Source: Chelonoidis abingdonii
Lineage: Eukaryota; Chordata; Testudines; Testudinidae
Reading direction: 5' to 3'
NCBI RefSeq assembly: GCF_003597395.2
Contig: NC_133770.1
Location: forward strand, 203,713,656 to 203,777,655
Length of the DNA: 64,000 nucleotides
Shown: positions 21,411-31,879 of the stretch, piece by piece
How positions within the stretch are numbered: position 1 is the stretch's first letter
Layout of the letters: each line of letters starts with the position of its first letter
Made by a program: the position numbers and the translations under genes
The notes under the pieces: generated by a model
Seen by the model: the letters and a program-made list of their open reading frames with translations, nothing else
Told to the model about the DNA's origin: nothing
The model's database searches: none

Positions 21411-23234
21411 TAGGGAGTCGGCAACCTTTCAGAAGTGCTGTGCTGAGTCTTCATTTATTCACTCTAATTTAAGGTTTTGCGTGCCGGTAATACATTTTAA
21501 TGTTTTTTAGAAGATCTCTCTCTACAAGTCTATATATTATATAAATAAACTAGTATTGTATTGTAAAATAAACAAGGTTTTCAAAATGTTTAAGAAGCTT
21601 CATTTAAAATTAAAATAATATGTTAATCTTATGCCACCAGCCTGCTGCTGGTCTGGGGTTCTGTTCACCTAGGCTGGCAGTGGGCTGAGCGGGGCCTGCA
21701 GCCAGGACCCCAGCTGGCAAGGGTCTGACAGCCAGAACCCCAGACCAGCAGCTCAGCCCACTACTGCTCAGGGGTTCCATCCACCAGCTCCTGCGAGCCG
21801 GGATCCCGGCGACTGGACCCACTCACTCTGCTGCCAGTCTGGGGTCCTGGCCCTGCCCACATACAGTGGGTACCTACCTTCTCCCTGGTTCTGGCCCATT
21901 CTTTTCCTCTCTCTGCACTGAGCTGAGGGTGGGAGTGCACTGAGCACAGGGCTAGGGGTGAAGGGTCTGGCCGGGAGCTAGAATGAGGGAGAGGGCTCAG
22001 GGTTGAGGCAGGAGGTTTGGGTCTGGGACACTTACCTGGGCAGCTCCCATTTGGTGTGAGGAGTGCAGGTGGGAATGTGTGTGGTGGGGGGGTACAGGAG
22101 CTCCTGTTTGGTTGTCAGGGTGGGGGTGGGAGTGTGTGGGGTGCATGGGATGTAGGGGGGTGTGGATGTAGGGGGGGTGCTAGAGTCAGGGCTGGGGGGA
22201 ATGTAGGGGTGCAGGGCTCAGGGCAGAGGGCTGGGTAACTGCCCCCCTCAGAACCTCCAGCCCCCACACTCCTTGTCCCCTGACTACTCCCTCTTGAGAC
22301 CCCTGCCCCTAACTGCCCCCCAGGACCCTATCCTCTATCTAAGCCTCCCTGCTTCTTGTCCTCTGACTGCCCCCCTAGGACCCTACCCTCTACCTGTCCC
22401 CTGACTGCCCCAACCTTTATCCACACCCCCACACCCAGACAGAACCCCCCAGACTCCCTTGCCTATTTAACCACTCCCCACCCCTGGACAAGACCCCCAG
22501 AACTCTGGACCCATACAACCCCCCCCGGCTCCCTGCCTCCCCCAACCCCTCTCCACACCCCTACCTCCTGACAGCTGCCCTCAGAACTCCTGACTCATCC
22601 AACCCCCCCAGCTCCTTTTTCCCTGACCATCCCCGCCAGATATCCCCCCCACCCTAACTGCCCCCCCAGGACCCTTCTTGCGCCCTATCCCCTGACTCCT
22701 ATCCACTCCCCACCCCCAACAGATCTCGGGACTCCCATGCCCCATCCACTCCCCCTGCTCCGACTGTCCCCTCCAGACATCCCTCCCCGGGATTCCACCC
22801 CTCCATCCAACCCACCCTGCTCCCTGTCCCCAGACTGCCCCCACCCTTTATCCAACCCGCCCCCCCCAGCCCCCTTACCATGAGGCTACCCACTCATCCA
22901 AAGCCCTACCGCCACGCGCGCAGCATTCGGAGGGCCGGGGCTGCGTGTGCGGCGGTGGCAGGGCTCCAGATGACCGGGGAGCGTCTTTCCCTTCCCACGG
23001 AGCCAAACCCTGCCCCGCTCCGCGCGCAATAGCAGAGTTCCAGGGGAAGGCGGGGGAGGGGCCGGCAGCTTGCTGCGCTCGGCTGGACGCTCTGACCTCA
23101 GAGCCAAGCCCTGCGGCTTGCCGTACCAACAGGATTTTTAATGGCACACTGGAGTCTCTGCACGCCCCAGTATGCCATTAAAAATCGGCTCGCGTGCCGT
23201 CTTTGGCACACATGCCATAGGTTGCTGACCCCTG
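21411..23234. mobile_element. hAT-like non-autonomous DNA transposon with 8-bp duplication
   Basis: 1824 bp. The left end TAGGGAGTCGGCAACC and right end GGTTGCTGACCCCTG are imperfect terminal inverted repeats, and AAATAGAC occurs exactly outside both (21403-21410 and 23235-23242). An 8-bp duplication with C/TAGGG-type ends is a hAT hallmark. The outer about 200 bp on the left and 120 bp on the right are family-typical. The interior (about 21630-22900) is filled by G-rich then C-rich low-complexity sequence and codes for nothing recognisable, so it depended on a transposase from elsewhere. Confidence 0.9.
21960..22880. repeat. G-rich to C-rich low-complexity interior
   Basis: The plus strand is GGTGGGGG-like from about 21960 to 22230 and switches to CCCCTGACTGCCCCC-like units until about 22880. 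Irregular units near 30-45 bp (CTGACTGCCCC..) recur. It lies inside the hAT-like element. Confidence 0.65.
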
Positions 23235-23540
23235 AAATAGACTGACATTAGAGCAGTGTTTTCTCTAGATCAGGCTTAAGGTATATTTGTAAGGCAGAGT
23301 TAAGACTGGCACCTGCCATTCCATTTTTTTCTCGTGATAGGCAACGTAATTGAGGCTTTAAATCTGTAAACCACTACCTCCCTCATAAGAACCCCACTGC
23401 AAATCAGTGATAGTAACAATTTACAGCAAAAAACTTGGATTAAAGATGTGTACAAATTTGCATCAATGTGAGACACTTGAGTGCAAATTCTGCCTTTGGA
23501 TATGAGCTGAAATTCCTGTGTAAGTTAAATGGATCCCACC

Positions 23541-23592
23541 GTGTGTGTGTGTGTGTGTGTGCATGCGCGCACATGCACGCATATGTGTGTGT
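23541..23592. repeat. TG dinucleotide microsatellite
   Basis: About ten GT units followed by interrupted alternating purine-pyrimidine sequence (GCATGCGCGCACATGC and TATGTGTGTG). Confidence 0.95.
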
Positions 23593-23899
23593 AAGGAAAA
23601 GTTTTTATCTTTAAGTTTGAATATTTTATAAGCTATTAAATAGAAAGAGAGAACACTGTTCCTGTAGGAAGAAAATGTGAAGTTTTCTATTTTTACAGCT
23701 ATTTTTCCAGGCTTATTCTGCTCTGTTGCACTGGTGTAAAACAACAACAGTAACTCCACTGCATTACCTTGATATACAACAAGTGAGAGCAGAATCAGAC
23801 CCTTTTGTTTTAAGGAAACACTGATATAAATTCTTATGCTAATCTGTTCTTTCTAGTGAAGTCCAGACTCTCTTTATTAGAATAGCAAAGAATATCTCA

Positions 23900-24175
23900 A
23901 CAACAATAATACTTTGCATTTATACAGGGCTGACTTCCACTGACTTCAGGCTTTGGATTGAGCCCACAAAGAATTTTATCTGAGAATCTCAAAGTACTTT
24001 GCAGAATGAATAAATATAATTGCCCTTATTTTACAGTTCAGGAGTCGTAAGTCAGAGAAGTAACCTAAAAAGGGCCAAACAGTAAATCATTGGAAGAAAA
24101 AGCAGTAGAGCCCAGGACTCCTGATATTCAATTTCCTTCTCTAACCAACACACTACCATACCTCTCTAGCATCAT
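23900..24175 (+). repeat. MIR-like ancient SINE fragment
   Basis: Contains the MIR-type order of words: CATTTATACAGGGC, TCTCAAAGTACTTTGCA, CCTTATTTTACAG, AGTAACCT..., AGAGCCCAGGACTCCTGA and a final CTAACCAACACACTACCAT. It is diverged; boundaries are approximate. Confidence 0.55.
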
Positions 24176-25270
24176 ACTGTACTAAGTTAACTGGATCTTT
24201 ATGCCCTTTCAGACATCTTGGGGTAGATCTGCTTAATAACAATAATAGCCATCTTTTCATTTCAGGCTTCTCCACTATTTGAAATCCCTTGACCTTGCTG
24301 TTTGCAAAGTTGACTGACTGACTGTGGAACTGAGTAGGCTGAGCTGCTGCAATAGCTGGTTCTCCATCTGGCTGGTGGTTAGTTGGCTGTCTCCCAAGAC
24401 AGGAGTGACCTTGCTGCTGGGCTAGCTAGCTTTTAATCTGATTGGGACCTTGCTGTCTTGCTTCTAGCATGGTTTCCTTCACTCCTGGCTGCCACGTTAG
24501 CTGGTTCTCCATCTGGCTGATGGCCAAGATGACCCAGTTGCAACTTCTCCATCTGGTTTATTCTTGGAATGATTCGCCCTCTGTTGCTAATTTAATATAG
24601 TCACCACACACACTCTTCCTACAGCCTTGCTACTGTATATCCTCACTCATTTTTGGCTTGATTTCTGCCTAATGCAGAGACTGAATCTTTTTCTGTGCCT
24701 CTTCTTCCGTTTCTTTACTGTTCTGCACTAGCTGGCAGAAAGCCCTCTAACAATACCCCGTCTTCACTGTCAGTTTCCTCACTTATGCAGTGTTCCATTA
24801 ACAGTCTGCTATAGTCCTTTGCAAACCAGCTACAGAATCTGTCTTATATTGTAATTGCATCTTCATGGTCTTTTCCAAAACATCCATATCAGCCTTATAC
24901 ACCTGTTTTATTTGTTCATTTGTTTGTTTTCCCACTCTGAGGGTAAAATACTGCCTATTATAACAACACATTCACTTTGTAAGCATTACATGAGAACAGA
25001 CTCCAGCCATTCAAACTCCAGAAAAGAGAATGATACCTTTAAAACCAAAGTCTTGTCTCCTTTGGATTGACAATAAATAGTTCATGATATGTAATGTGTT
25101 GTAATAAAGGTGATGTAGATGATTATTTTATTACTGCAGATCCCATCTGACCTGGGTTTGCCACAGAATGTTCCCTCCCTACTCCTATTGTATAGTGTTG
25201 TATTGTTGGACATCTCTTTGTGGAACTTTTAAGGTTGCTACATCTCAACTGTACTATATACATATTTATT
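24176..25270. other. No gene seen
   Basis: No recognisable coding or transposon domain. There are loose repeats of CTGGTTCTCCATCTGGCTG at about 24356-24375 and 24500-24520, and a related ...CTCCATCTGGTTTATTC near 24545, suggesting a small degenerate duplication. Confidence 0.4.
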
Positions 25271-25272
25271 TC

Positions 25273-25706
25273 AAAGAGCTGGTGGGGATCTTTGCCCAAG
25301 TGGGGCTTCCAAAGGAGATATTAACAAACCAAGGCACCCCATTTATGTCAAAGCTAATGAAGGACCTCTGTACGCTGCTCCATATACATACCTTGAGAAC
25401 TTCAGTCTATCATCCGCAGACCGATGGGCTGGTAGAAAGGTTTAACTGAACCCTCAAGGCAATGATAAGGGAGGTGGTAAGTCGGGATGGGAAGGATTGG
25501 GACACCCTACTAACTTACATTATGTTCACCATACGAGAGGTATCTCAGGTCTTAACTGTGTTTTTCCGCTTTGAATTAGTATATGGGCCCCACCCCCATG
25601 ATATATTAGACATTGGCAAAGAGATCTGGGAAAAGGAACCCAATGAGAGGAGAAGTATAATTGAACATGTATTGCAGATGCGAGACCGGATTGCCTGGGT
25701 CACCCT
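25273..25706 (+). pseudogene. Integrase core of second Gmr1-order element
   Basis: Shows QVGLPKEILTNQGTPFMS (with Asn where the second catalytic Asp is expected in the TDQG motif) and TSVYHPQTDGLVERFN with the catalytic Glu. After a stop at 25447-25449 the sequence continues in a new open piece (25462-25749) with DWDTLLTYIMF-like and FELVYGP blocks. The upstream HHCC domain and first Asp are absent because of 5' truncation. It is interrupted at 25706 by an LTR-like insert, and the following residues resume after 26391. Confidence 0.88.
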
Positions 25707-26391
25707 AGGTAGTGGGGTGGTCACCTGCTCCTGCCCTGAAAGGGCTTGAAGCCAGCCCTAGGAGAGGGCTGGAGCTGCGAACTAAAGGCTTGCTGACTAG
25801 GGAAGCAGCTGCAGCTGGGCCACACCCCAATCAGACTGCAGCTGGCCCTATAAAAGCCAGTGAAGCCAGGAGCTGAGAGGACTCTCCCTGTAGCTCTTGA
25901 GGGAGGAGGGCCTGGCTGCCTGGGAGCTTAGAAAGAGTACCTGAAGTGAAACAGGGCTGGGGGAAGGCTAGAGGAGTGGGGGAGCTCCAGCCTGGAAACC
26001 CCCCAGGCTACAGGCCTGGTTAAAGGCTGGAAAGAGTACTGAGGTTGCAGAGGGAAGCCCAAGGGTAGGCAGAGGCAGCAGGTCCAAACCCTTCTTGCTG
26101 GTGATGAGTGGCATTTAAACTACAGTCTGCCCCAGGGAACGGGGGCTAGATCGAGACTGGTAGTAGCCATAGACTGAGGCGAGGTGGGGGATAGAGGGTT
26201 GCGGGTCCCCCCAGGAGGGGAGACCCAGAGTTGTGGGGGTACTGCCAGGGGCAGAACACCTAGGCAAAGGGACGTCGGGGTCTGGGAGGGACACGGAAGC
26301 CAGTGGCAAGTGAGGCATCGGCCTGCAGAGGGTGCTCCGGAGGCTGGAAAAGCTAATTCCCTGAAAGACCAGCAGGAGGCAGGTCGCTACA
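25707..26391 (+). mobile_element. Solo LTR-like insert in the integrase
   Basis: A 685-bp GC-rich unit between two halves of the integrase frame. It is flanked by ACCCT (25702-25706) and ATCCT (26392-26396), a 5-bp duplication with one mismatch. It ends GTCGCTACA; the first bases AGG are probably a mutated TGG. It contains CCCTATAAAAGCC at about 25848-25860, a good TATA box on the plus strand, which supports LTR identity and orientation. No coding capacity. Confidence 0.72.
25850..25857 (+). promoter_or_regulatory. Candidate TATA box of the LTR-like insert
   Basis: CCCTATAAAAGCC within a GC-rich unit, on the strand inferred for the LTR. Placement about 145 bp from the unit's left end is plausible for a U3 promoter. 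No expression evidence is possible from sequence. Confidence 0.45.
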
Positions 26392-26394
26392 ATC

Positions 26395-26976
26395 CTATTG
26401 TACGGGAACATTTCGAAAAGGCGCAGGAGGTCTAGCTAACCCATTACAATTGCCAGGCAAAAGTTTGACAATTCCAACCAGGGGATTGGGTGATGATGTT
26501 GGTACCAATGACAGAGGCCCTATAAGGTGGTTGAACACATGGGGAAAGTAACCTACAAGGTGCGGCAACCAGGACATCAGAAACAAGAACGGATTTATCA
26601 CATTAACCTCTTAAAGCCTTGGCACCAGTGAGAGGCATGTGTAGTGGCCCAAGAGACCCCTATCCAGGGAAATAACCTGCAGGAGCAGATCAGGATATCC
26701 ACTAATCTGACACCGAACCAGAAGAAGGCGGTAACTAAGATGATCAGCCGATACCAGGATGTGTTTTCAGCCAAACCAGGTTGGGCTACCGAAGCATATC
26801 ACCACATTATCACAGACCCTGGGGAAAAGGTAACTTTAAGGCCATACTGGGTCCCAGCGCCAAAAAGGGATGAGATCAAGAGAGAGGTAAAAAGGATGTT
26901 GGAGCTGGGAGTCATCGAAGAGTCCCACAGTCAGTGGTTGAGCCTGATTGTGCCAATGGCACCACTAGGTTTGTAA
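26395..26976 (+). pseudogene. Post-integrase module and N-terminal RT (second Gmr1-order element)
   Basis: Two frames. About 26395-26630 carries PIVREHFEKAQEV, then a basic stretch and the end of a GPY/F-type module (KVTYKVRQPG-like and YHINLLKPW-like residues in broken frames). At 26644-26976 an open frame of 110 codons gives the RT start: RYQDVFSAKPGWATEAYHH, then KRMLELGVIEESHSQW. RT directly follows the integrase C-terminal module. A frameshift after 26976 separates it from the palm domain. Confidence 0.85.
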
Positions 26977-27070
26977 TGACTTTTGCTGGCAGAACAAGAT
27001 ATCCAAATTCGATGCATACCCCCTACACCGTATTGATGAGTTAGTTGATCGCCTGGGGAATGCCCAATTT

Positions 27071-27529
27071 TTGACCACCCTTGATTTAACAAAGAGATAC
27101 TGTCAGATTCCCCTTGCCAAAGATGCAAAAGAAAAGATGGCACTCTCTACTCCAGAGAGTCTGTTTCAAAATACTGTTCTTCCTTTTCGACTGCAAGGGG
27201 CACCTGCCACCTTCCAGCATCTTATGGACAAGCTCCTGCGGCCCCATACCAGTTATGCAGCAGTGTACCTGGATGACGTGGTTATTCACACTCCCGACTG
27301 GGAGACCCACTTGGAAAAGGTGGAAGCGGTACTGGACACGCTAAGACAGGCCAGCCTTACAGCCAACCCAGCCAAGTGTGCTATAGGGTTAGCTAAGGCT
27401 AAATACCTTGGCTACATTGTAGGAAGGGACATGGTCAAGCCCCAACTAAACAAACTGGAGGCTTTCCAAAATTGGCCCCAGCTGAACTGGAAAAAGCAAG
27501 TCTGGACATTTCTGGGTGTGGTGGGGTAG
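27071..27529 (+). pseudogene. Reverse transcriptase palm/thumb (second Gmr1-order element)
   Basis: Open frame of 152 codons with TTLDLTKRYCQIPLAKDAK, PFRLQGAPATFQHLMDKLL, the YLDD catalytic box (AAVYLDDVVIHT), ASLTANPAKC and KYLGYIVG. It copies element RNA into DNA. The first catalytic Asp is in LDLTK. It ends at a stop in FLGVVG*, where the family has a Tyr-rich FLGLAGYYR-type motif, so the stop is a point change. RNase H follows at once. Confidence 0.92.
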
Positions 27530-28084
27530 TACCAGCAATTTATTCCCCATTTCGCCTGGGATCCAGACATGGTGAAGTGGACAGATACCTCAGAGAAAGC
27601 ATTCACGGATCTACGGACAGCTCTGTGCAGTAACCCCATGCTTATAGCCCTGGACTTCAACAAAAGTTCATTTTACAAACAGATGCATCTGAAGTAGTTT
27701 TAGGAACTGTCCTATCACAGATGGCTGGAGACAAAGAACACCCGATCCTCTACCTCAGAAGGAAACCCCTCCCAAGAGAGCAGAAGTATGCAGTGGCTGA
27801 GAGAGAGTGCCTTGCTGTGAAATGGGCCATGGAAACACTATGTTATTACCTGCTGGGACAATGGTTTATCCTTGTGACTGACTATGCACCCTTCCAGTGG
27901 ATGCTGTGAAATAAAGAGAAGAACGCAAGGGTGACCAGATGGTTCCTGTCCCTACGACCTTTTCAGTTCACCATACAACACTGGGCTGGAAGTCACCATG
28001 GCAATGCAGATGGCTTGTCACAGGTATGCCGCCTGACATCCCAAGTTGCCCAACCCTTTGGTGTTGAGCAGAGGGCGGGGGATA
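27530..28084 (+). pseudogene. RNase H domain (second Gmr1-order element)
   Basis: Open pieces including 27721-27909, with HPILYLRRKPLPREQKYAV, ERECLAVKWAMETL and FILVTDYAPFQWML. The first catalytic Asp context (QTDASE-like) lies just upstream in another frame near 27675-27695. Sequence continues in broken frames to an ADGLSQ-type end near 28020, then a short acidic/Gly tail before the LTR. No integrase follows RNase H. Confidence 0.85.
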
Positions 28085-28876
28085 AGTGACAGGGTCAGCC
28101 CAGATGGCTACAGGAGAGTGATAGAAGGCAGATATATTAGCCTCAGATTAAGCAAGTCCCTTTTCCCTGGGTAAGGTAACAGGGGCAGTTCCAGAACAAT
28201 CAGGAACTTGCTGGAACCAATTAAGGCAGGCAGGCTAATTAGGATACCTGGAGCCAATTAAGAAGCTGCTAGAATCCATTAAGACAGGCAGGCTAATCAA
28301 GGCACTTGATTGAAAAAGGACCTCACTGCAGTCAGGGGGAGCAAGAGGTGCACAAGAAGCTGAGAGTAGTTGGCGTACTGCTGGAGGACTGAGAAGTACA
28401 AGCGTTATCAGACATCAAGAGGAAGGTCCGATGGTGAGGACAAAGAAGTTGTTGGGAGGAGGCCATGGGGAAGTAGCCAAGGGAGTTCTAGCTGTCATGC
28501 AGCTGTTACAGGAGACACTAAAGACAGCTGCAATCCACAGGGCCCTGGGCTGGAACCTGGAGTAGAGGGTGGGCCTGGGTTCCCTCCATTCCCCCAACTC
28601 CCTATTTGTTTATAAGAGGAGTTGATCTGACCTGTGGGTCCCACCGGAGGGGAAGGTCTCTGTCCTGTCCCTTGACCTATTAGGTGGGCCAGCAGAGACT
28701 GTAGGGATTGTTCTTCTCCTTTTCCCCATGCTGACCAGTGATGAGGTTAGCCAGGTGAACGGCAGATTTGTGCCACTAACAAAAGGAGCCAAACTGAGGA
28801 CTGCTGTGAACCTCTGAGTCGAGCAAATCTGCCAGAAAGCGCAGAACCCACCAAGGCAGAGGAGGAACTTTGTCAC
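28085..28876 (+). repeat. 3' LTR of the second Gmr1-order element
   Basis: About 792 bp from AGTGACAGGG to AACTTTGTCACA, preceded by a purine-rich run (GAGGGCGGGGGATAAG, about 28070-28085). The ends TGACA...TGTCACA are inverted-repeat-like. The first base or two have mutated from the expected TG. There is no second LTR in the window. Confidence 0.8.
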
Positions 28877-29456
28877 ATGCTATTAATTGTCATTACAAGG
28901 GTGAAACCATGATTCTGAAGCTCAAATCCATTTGGGCATGGGAGGCTAGATCCACAAAGGGAACTTAAACTCAGAGTTGCAACCCTTAGCATCTATGTGC
29001 TGTGATCCCAGTGGAATCCACAGTCATGGTTTAGTGGTCCAGGTTCCCTCAACAGTGCATACAGAGAATAAGGCACCTTAAAATGTGATTCACAAGTCAC
29101 TTCACTGAATAGAGAGTTGCATAAACTAGCCAGTAGTTGATATTGAGGAGAAGAGTGTGGCCTAAGGACCACATCTTAAAGGGAGTTAGGTGCCTAATTC
29201 TGATGTGAAGAGAGGTGCCTTAAGCTACTCAGGATTCACAGCTGTGACCCCTCATCTGGAGGTAGGTGCCCAAGCCAGCTCTGCCCTTTCTTGCAAAATA
29301 CCAACGAGGAAGAGGTGGTAGAGGTGCTGGCACATTAAATTGAGAAAAACAGAAAATGAAATCTAAGATAATGATCTCTCTGTAAACTCTATTTTCAGTA
29401 CTTACAACTTCTGTTGGGCACTTCTTACTCCCGCCTCTGCTAATTATCTTGGCTGT
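28877..29456. other. No gene seen
   Basis: Low-complexity-free DNA with no recognisable domain. The section about 29180-29290 (TAGGTGCCTAATTC..., AGGTAGGTGCCCAAGCC) has the wording of an old sauropsid repeat, but boundaries are unclear. Confidence 0.35.
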
Positions 29457-29784
29457 AAGTGTATGTCTACACTTAGAGCTGGGGGTGGGATTCCCAGCTG
29501 GTGTAGACATGCTCACGATAGCCCATACTGAGCTAGAGAGGTAAGATAGTGCTGTAACAAGTGTAGTACAGGCAGCCGTGAGCAGCAGCATGGGATAGTC
29601 ATGCTGAGCATAAGCCCACCTGAACCTCATGAATGTGTACTTCTCACAGGTAGCCTGTGCCACCACTTACTGCTGCCCATGCTACCCCAGCTATGCTACT
29701 ATTTTTAGCACACTAGTTCAATGAAAGCTAATGTGAAGATGTCTACACAAGGTGGGAATCAACCTCCTACCTCCAAGTGTAGGA
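29457..29784. mobile_element. Palindromic MITE-like element
   Basis: About 328 bp with imperfect terminal inverted repeats: CTACACTTAGAGCTGGGGG with TGGGATTCCCA on the left, and TGGGAATCAACC with TACCTCCAAGTGTAG on the right. Inner parts also pair (GCTAGAGAGG..., CTACTATTTTTAGCACACTAG). No ORF of its own. This type is common in turtle DNA; the transposon superfamily was not determined. Confidence 0.65.
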
Positions 29785-30033
29785 GGTAGCTTAAGGCCGA
29801 AAGAGTGTGAGAGAGTTAATTCTTTCCTTTGAAATAATCCCACTTAGCCTGTTTCCCCTATTGCAAACAGGCTTACTTCAACCTTTATTTTCTTTGCTTT
29901 CAATTAGTAACCTTTTCAGTATGAACTAGGTATGAAGAATGCAGCAACTTAAAGATGTACCTTCTGGGTAAAAAACAAAATGAAATCCCAGCTTTCCAGT
30001 GTGACTGGGATTAATCACACACAAACTACCGTA

Positions 30034-30055
30034 ATTACTATACTATACTATACTA
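30034..30055. repeat. TACTA pentamer repeat at the retroviral insertion site
   Basis: Four TACTA-like units directly precede the 5' LTR, and four more (about 35212-35230) directly follow the 3' LTR. The virus entered this microsatellite. ACTA immediately outside both LTRs fits a 4-bp target duplication, though the repeat makes its exact length ambiguous. Confidence 0.85.
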
Positions 30056-30288
30056 TGATGGATAAAATAATAATTCATGCTGTGCTTGTGAAATGATCCC
30101 CTGACCTGCTTTCATAACCTATGTCAAACATTGCTAAGTACTTTGGTCACAAAGAACAACGTGGAATGTTTAAAGTGTATCAACAGGCAAATAGACCTCT
30201 GTACAGATAAATATACCTATGTACCCCACGTCTGCAAACCCCTGGAAAATCTGCTGTATCACTGTGGTCTGATATGACGTAAAGAATG

Positions 30289-30297
30289 GTATATATA
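30289..30297 (+). promoter_or_regulatory. LTR TATA box
   Basis: GGTATATATATG lies about 80 bp before the polyadenylation signal. TGACGTAA, a CRE-like word, sits about 15 bp upstream. The same arrangement is preserved in the 3' LTR near 35037. Confidence 0.65.
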
Positions 30298-30372
30298 TGT
30301 ACTAACTGCTATGCCTCGGTGTGTCACTCCTCTGGCATTAGTCGGGGAGGGCACCCGTCCAGCTGGTCGTCT

Positions 30373-30378
30373 AATAAA
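30373..30378 (+). promoter_or_regulatory. LTR polyadenylation signal AATAAA
   Basis: AATAAA followed by a T/G-rich stretch (TCTTGATCTCTGTG), as expected for R-U5; repeated at 35121-35126. Confidence 0.75.
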
Positions 30379-30466
30379 GGTCTGTATAAAACTCTATCTT
30401 GATCTCTGTGCCTCCTTGGAGTAATTGACTCGCTCCAGGGAGAACGAGTCCATTTGGCTAACAAAC

Positions 30467-30484
30467 TGGCGACTCCGCCGGGAC
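30467..30484 (+). other. Primer-binding site
   Basis: TGGCGACTCCGCCGGGAC starts three bases after the LTR. It begins with TGG as tRNA primer sites do. I do not assign the tRNA. Confidence 0.7.
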
Positions 30485-30700
30485 CCTCCCTGTAGAGGGC
30501 GCTAACGCTACCGGGGGCTAGTGAGCTGGTACCGAGAGAAGTGGCCACCTCGAGCTGATTGTGCGGCTCGTGCTCTCGGACCACCTCAGCATACCGGGGC
30601 GACGGTGTCCTCTTTAGAGAAGGTCCCACAGGACACAGAGGCATTGAGTGGAGTTCACCTGTTGCTGAGTACCCAGAGCCGGACGCGGCCACTCCGGGCG

Positions 30701-30706
30701 GTAAGT
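30701..30706 (+). other. Candidate retroviral splice donor
   Basis: GCG|GTAAGT in the leader, upstream of gag, matches the donor consensus and is where gammaretroviruses place the donor for env mRNA. Use is inferred. Confidence 0.5.
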
Positions 30707-31181
30707 GCGTTTACCTCTAGGGTGTGAGGAATAACGCCCCCGAAGTGTGGGTTGGATAACGGAGCTTTGTAGGCAGGTGCTGGAGAGTAACAAAGGTGCA
30801 AAGCTGTGAATGTTCTGTGTTTGGTTATGTGTGTCAGTGTAAATCTGTAACTGTTGTCTGTGTTGTATGATCCGGATTTATGGATGGTATGCATTCTACT
30901 TGGGATTCAGCTAGTCTCTGGGCTATTCATTTGCTCAGTTTTATGCTGCTAACAGGTCTGCTTTTATTCTTCCTTTGTAGTATCTATCAAAGCTTGAACT
31001 TATAATTAGGTTTTTGTTTGAATACTGAAGGCTTAGGCTGACTCCAGCCGCCCCAAGACTCCTGCAAGAGGAAACCCGATGACCAGGATATCTTGATTGC
31101 AAGGGGGGTCAGCCGACTGCCTGAAGGTTCCTCCTTCGTGTATAGTTAACCTTGTGTGTGCGCTTCGGAGTACACGATAAA

Positions 31182-31715
31182 ATGGGGTCCACTCAAAGTT
31201 TTTATGCAGGGACACCCTTAGGTTGTATGCTAGATAACTGGAAGGCGTTTAGACGCCAGGCAGACTATGGTGTAGTGTTAAGTAAGGATGACCTTATCAA
31301 ATTCTGTACAGTTGAATGGCCAACGTTTGGAGTAGGCTGGCCAGATGAGGGTACCTTGAAGTTAAACGTAGTACAAGCCGTGCATGGCATTGTGACCCGA
31401 GACGGACATTGGGACCAGTATCCATATATTGATATTTGGCAGGATCTGGTGGCAAATTCCCCTCCGTGGTTACAAACGTGCAGACAAAAAACGATCCAAA
31501 TGCTCATGGCCCGTGTCCCGATTAAAAGACCCAGTACCCCTGTTAAAAAGCCATGCCCGCCTCCTGTAATCCCACAAACCCCAGACTATGTGCTTCCCCC
31601 TGCCCTGGCCCCTTCGCTGTACCCTAGCCTGAGTGACCTAGATAGGAGCATAACGAGCAGTGAAGTCAGCTTTCCGCCCGTAACAATAAAAAAGGCAAGT
31701 CCACATAAACATTGA
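31182..31715 (+). pseudogene. gag: Gag matrix (gammaretrovirus-type)
   Basis: The likely start is ATG at 31182 (MGSTQSF), not the in-frame Met at 31152, because Gly at position 2 is the myristoylation acceptor of matrix proteins. Residues about 30-100 carry the gammaretroviral matrix core: a FCTVEWPTFGVGWPDEGT stretch, then WDQYPYIDIWQDLV. Residues 115-175 are Pro-rich, as in the linker after matrix. The frame stops at 31713-31715. The rest of the linker and the beginning of capsid continue in another frame to about 31879. Matrix would bring Gag to the membrane. Confidence 0.92.
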
Positions 31716-31879
31716 TCCAGACCCAGCCTGGCCCTTCAATGGACGAGGGTGTGTATCAACACACAAGGAACGCTGAGCGCCTTGCTGGTACCCAGGACAG
31801 CATGCTGCATCATGAGATGCCCCTACACGAAACAATAGGGCAGGATGGCGAACGTACCGTGATTTATGTTCCGTTCACA
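31716..31879 (+). pseudogene. gag: Gag linker and first residues of capsid, cut at inversion
   Basis: Plus-strand frame 31712-31978. Its early part corresponds to the region between matrix and capsid, and its end before 31879 has the Pro-Leu start and a VIYVPFT stretch typical of the capsid N-terminus. At 31879/31880 homology stops. The next plus-strand bases are the reverse complement of protease. The continuation of capsid is found inverted, ending at 33117. Confidence 0.78.

Larger units (their letters stand above)
25273..28876 (+). mobile_element. Second Gmr1-order Ty3/Gypsy element, 5'-truncated
   Basis: Plus-strand element beginning inside integrase (about 25273) and ending with its 3' LTR. 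Order is integrase core, post-integrase module, RT, RNase H, LTR: again integrase before RT. A 685-bp LTR-like unit interrupts the integrase region. There is no left LTR, gag or protease. Its proteins are clearly different from those of the 4.2-11.8 kb element, so this is a separate lineage and not a duplicate. Confidence 0.88.
30056..30463 (+). repeat. 5' LTR of the endogenous retrovirus
   Basis: TGATGGATAAAA...TTTGGCTAACA, 408 bp, nearly identical to 34804-35211. It holds a TATA-like ATATATAT stretch and an AATAAA signal in the expected order. Confidence 0.95.

Noticed and set aside
30324..30692. 122-codon minus-strand frame across the 5' LTR and leader of the retrovirus
   Set aside because: Antisense to LTR and leader with no domain; a shadow frame.
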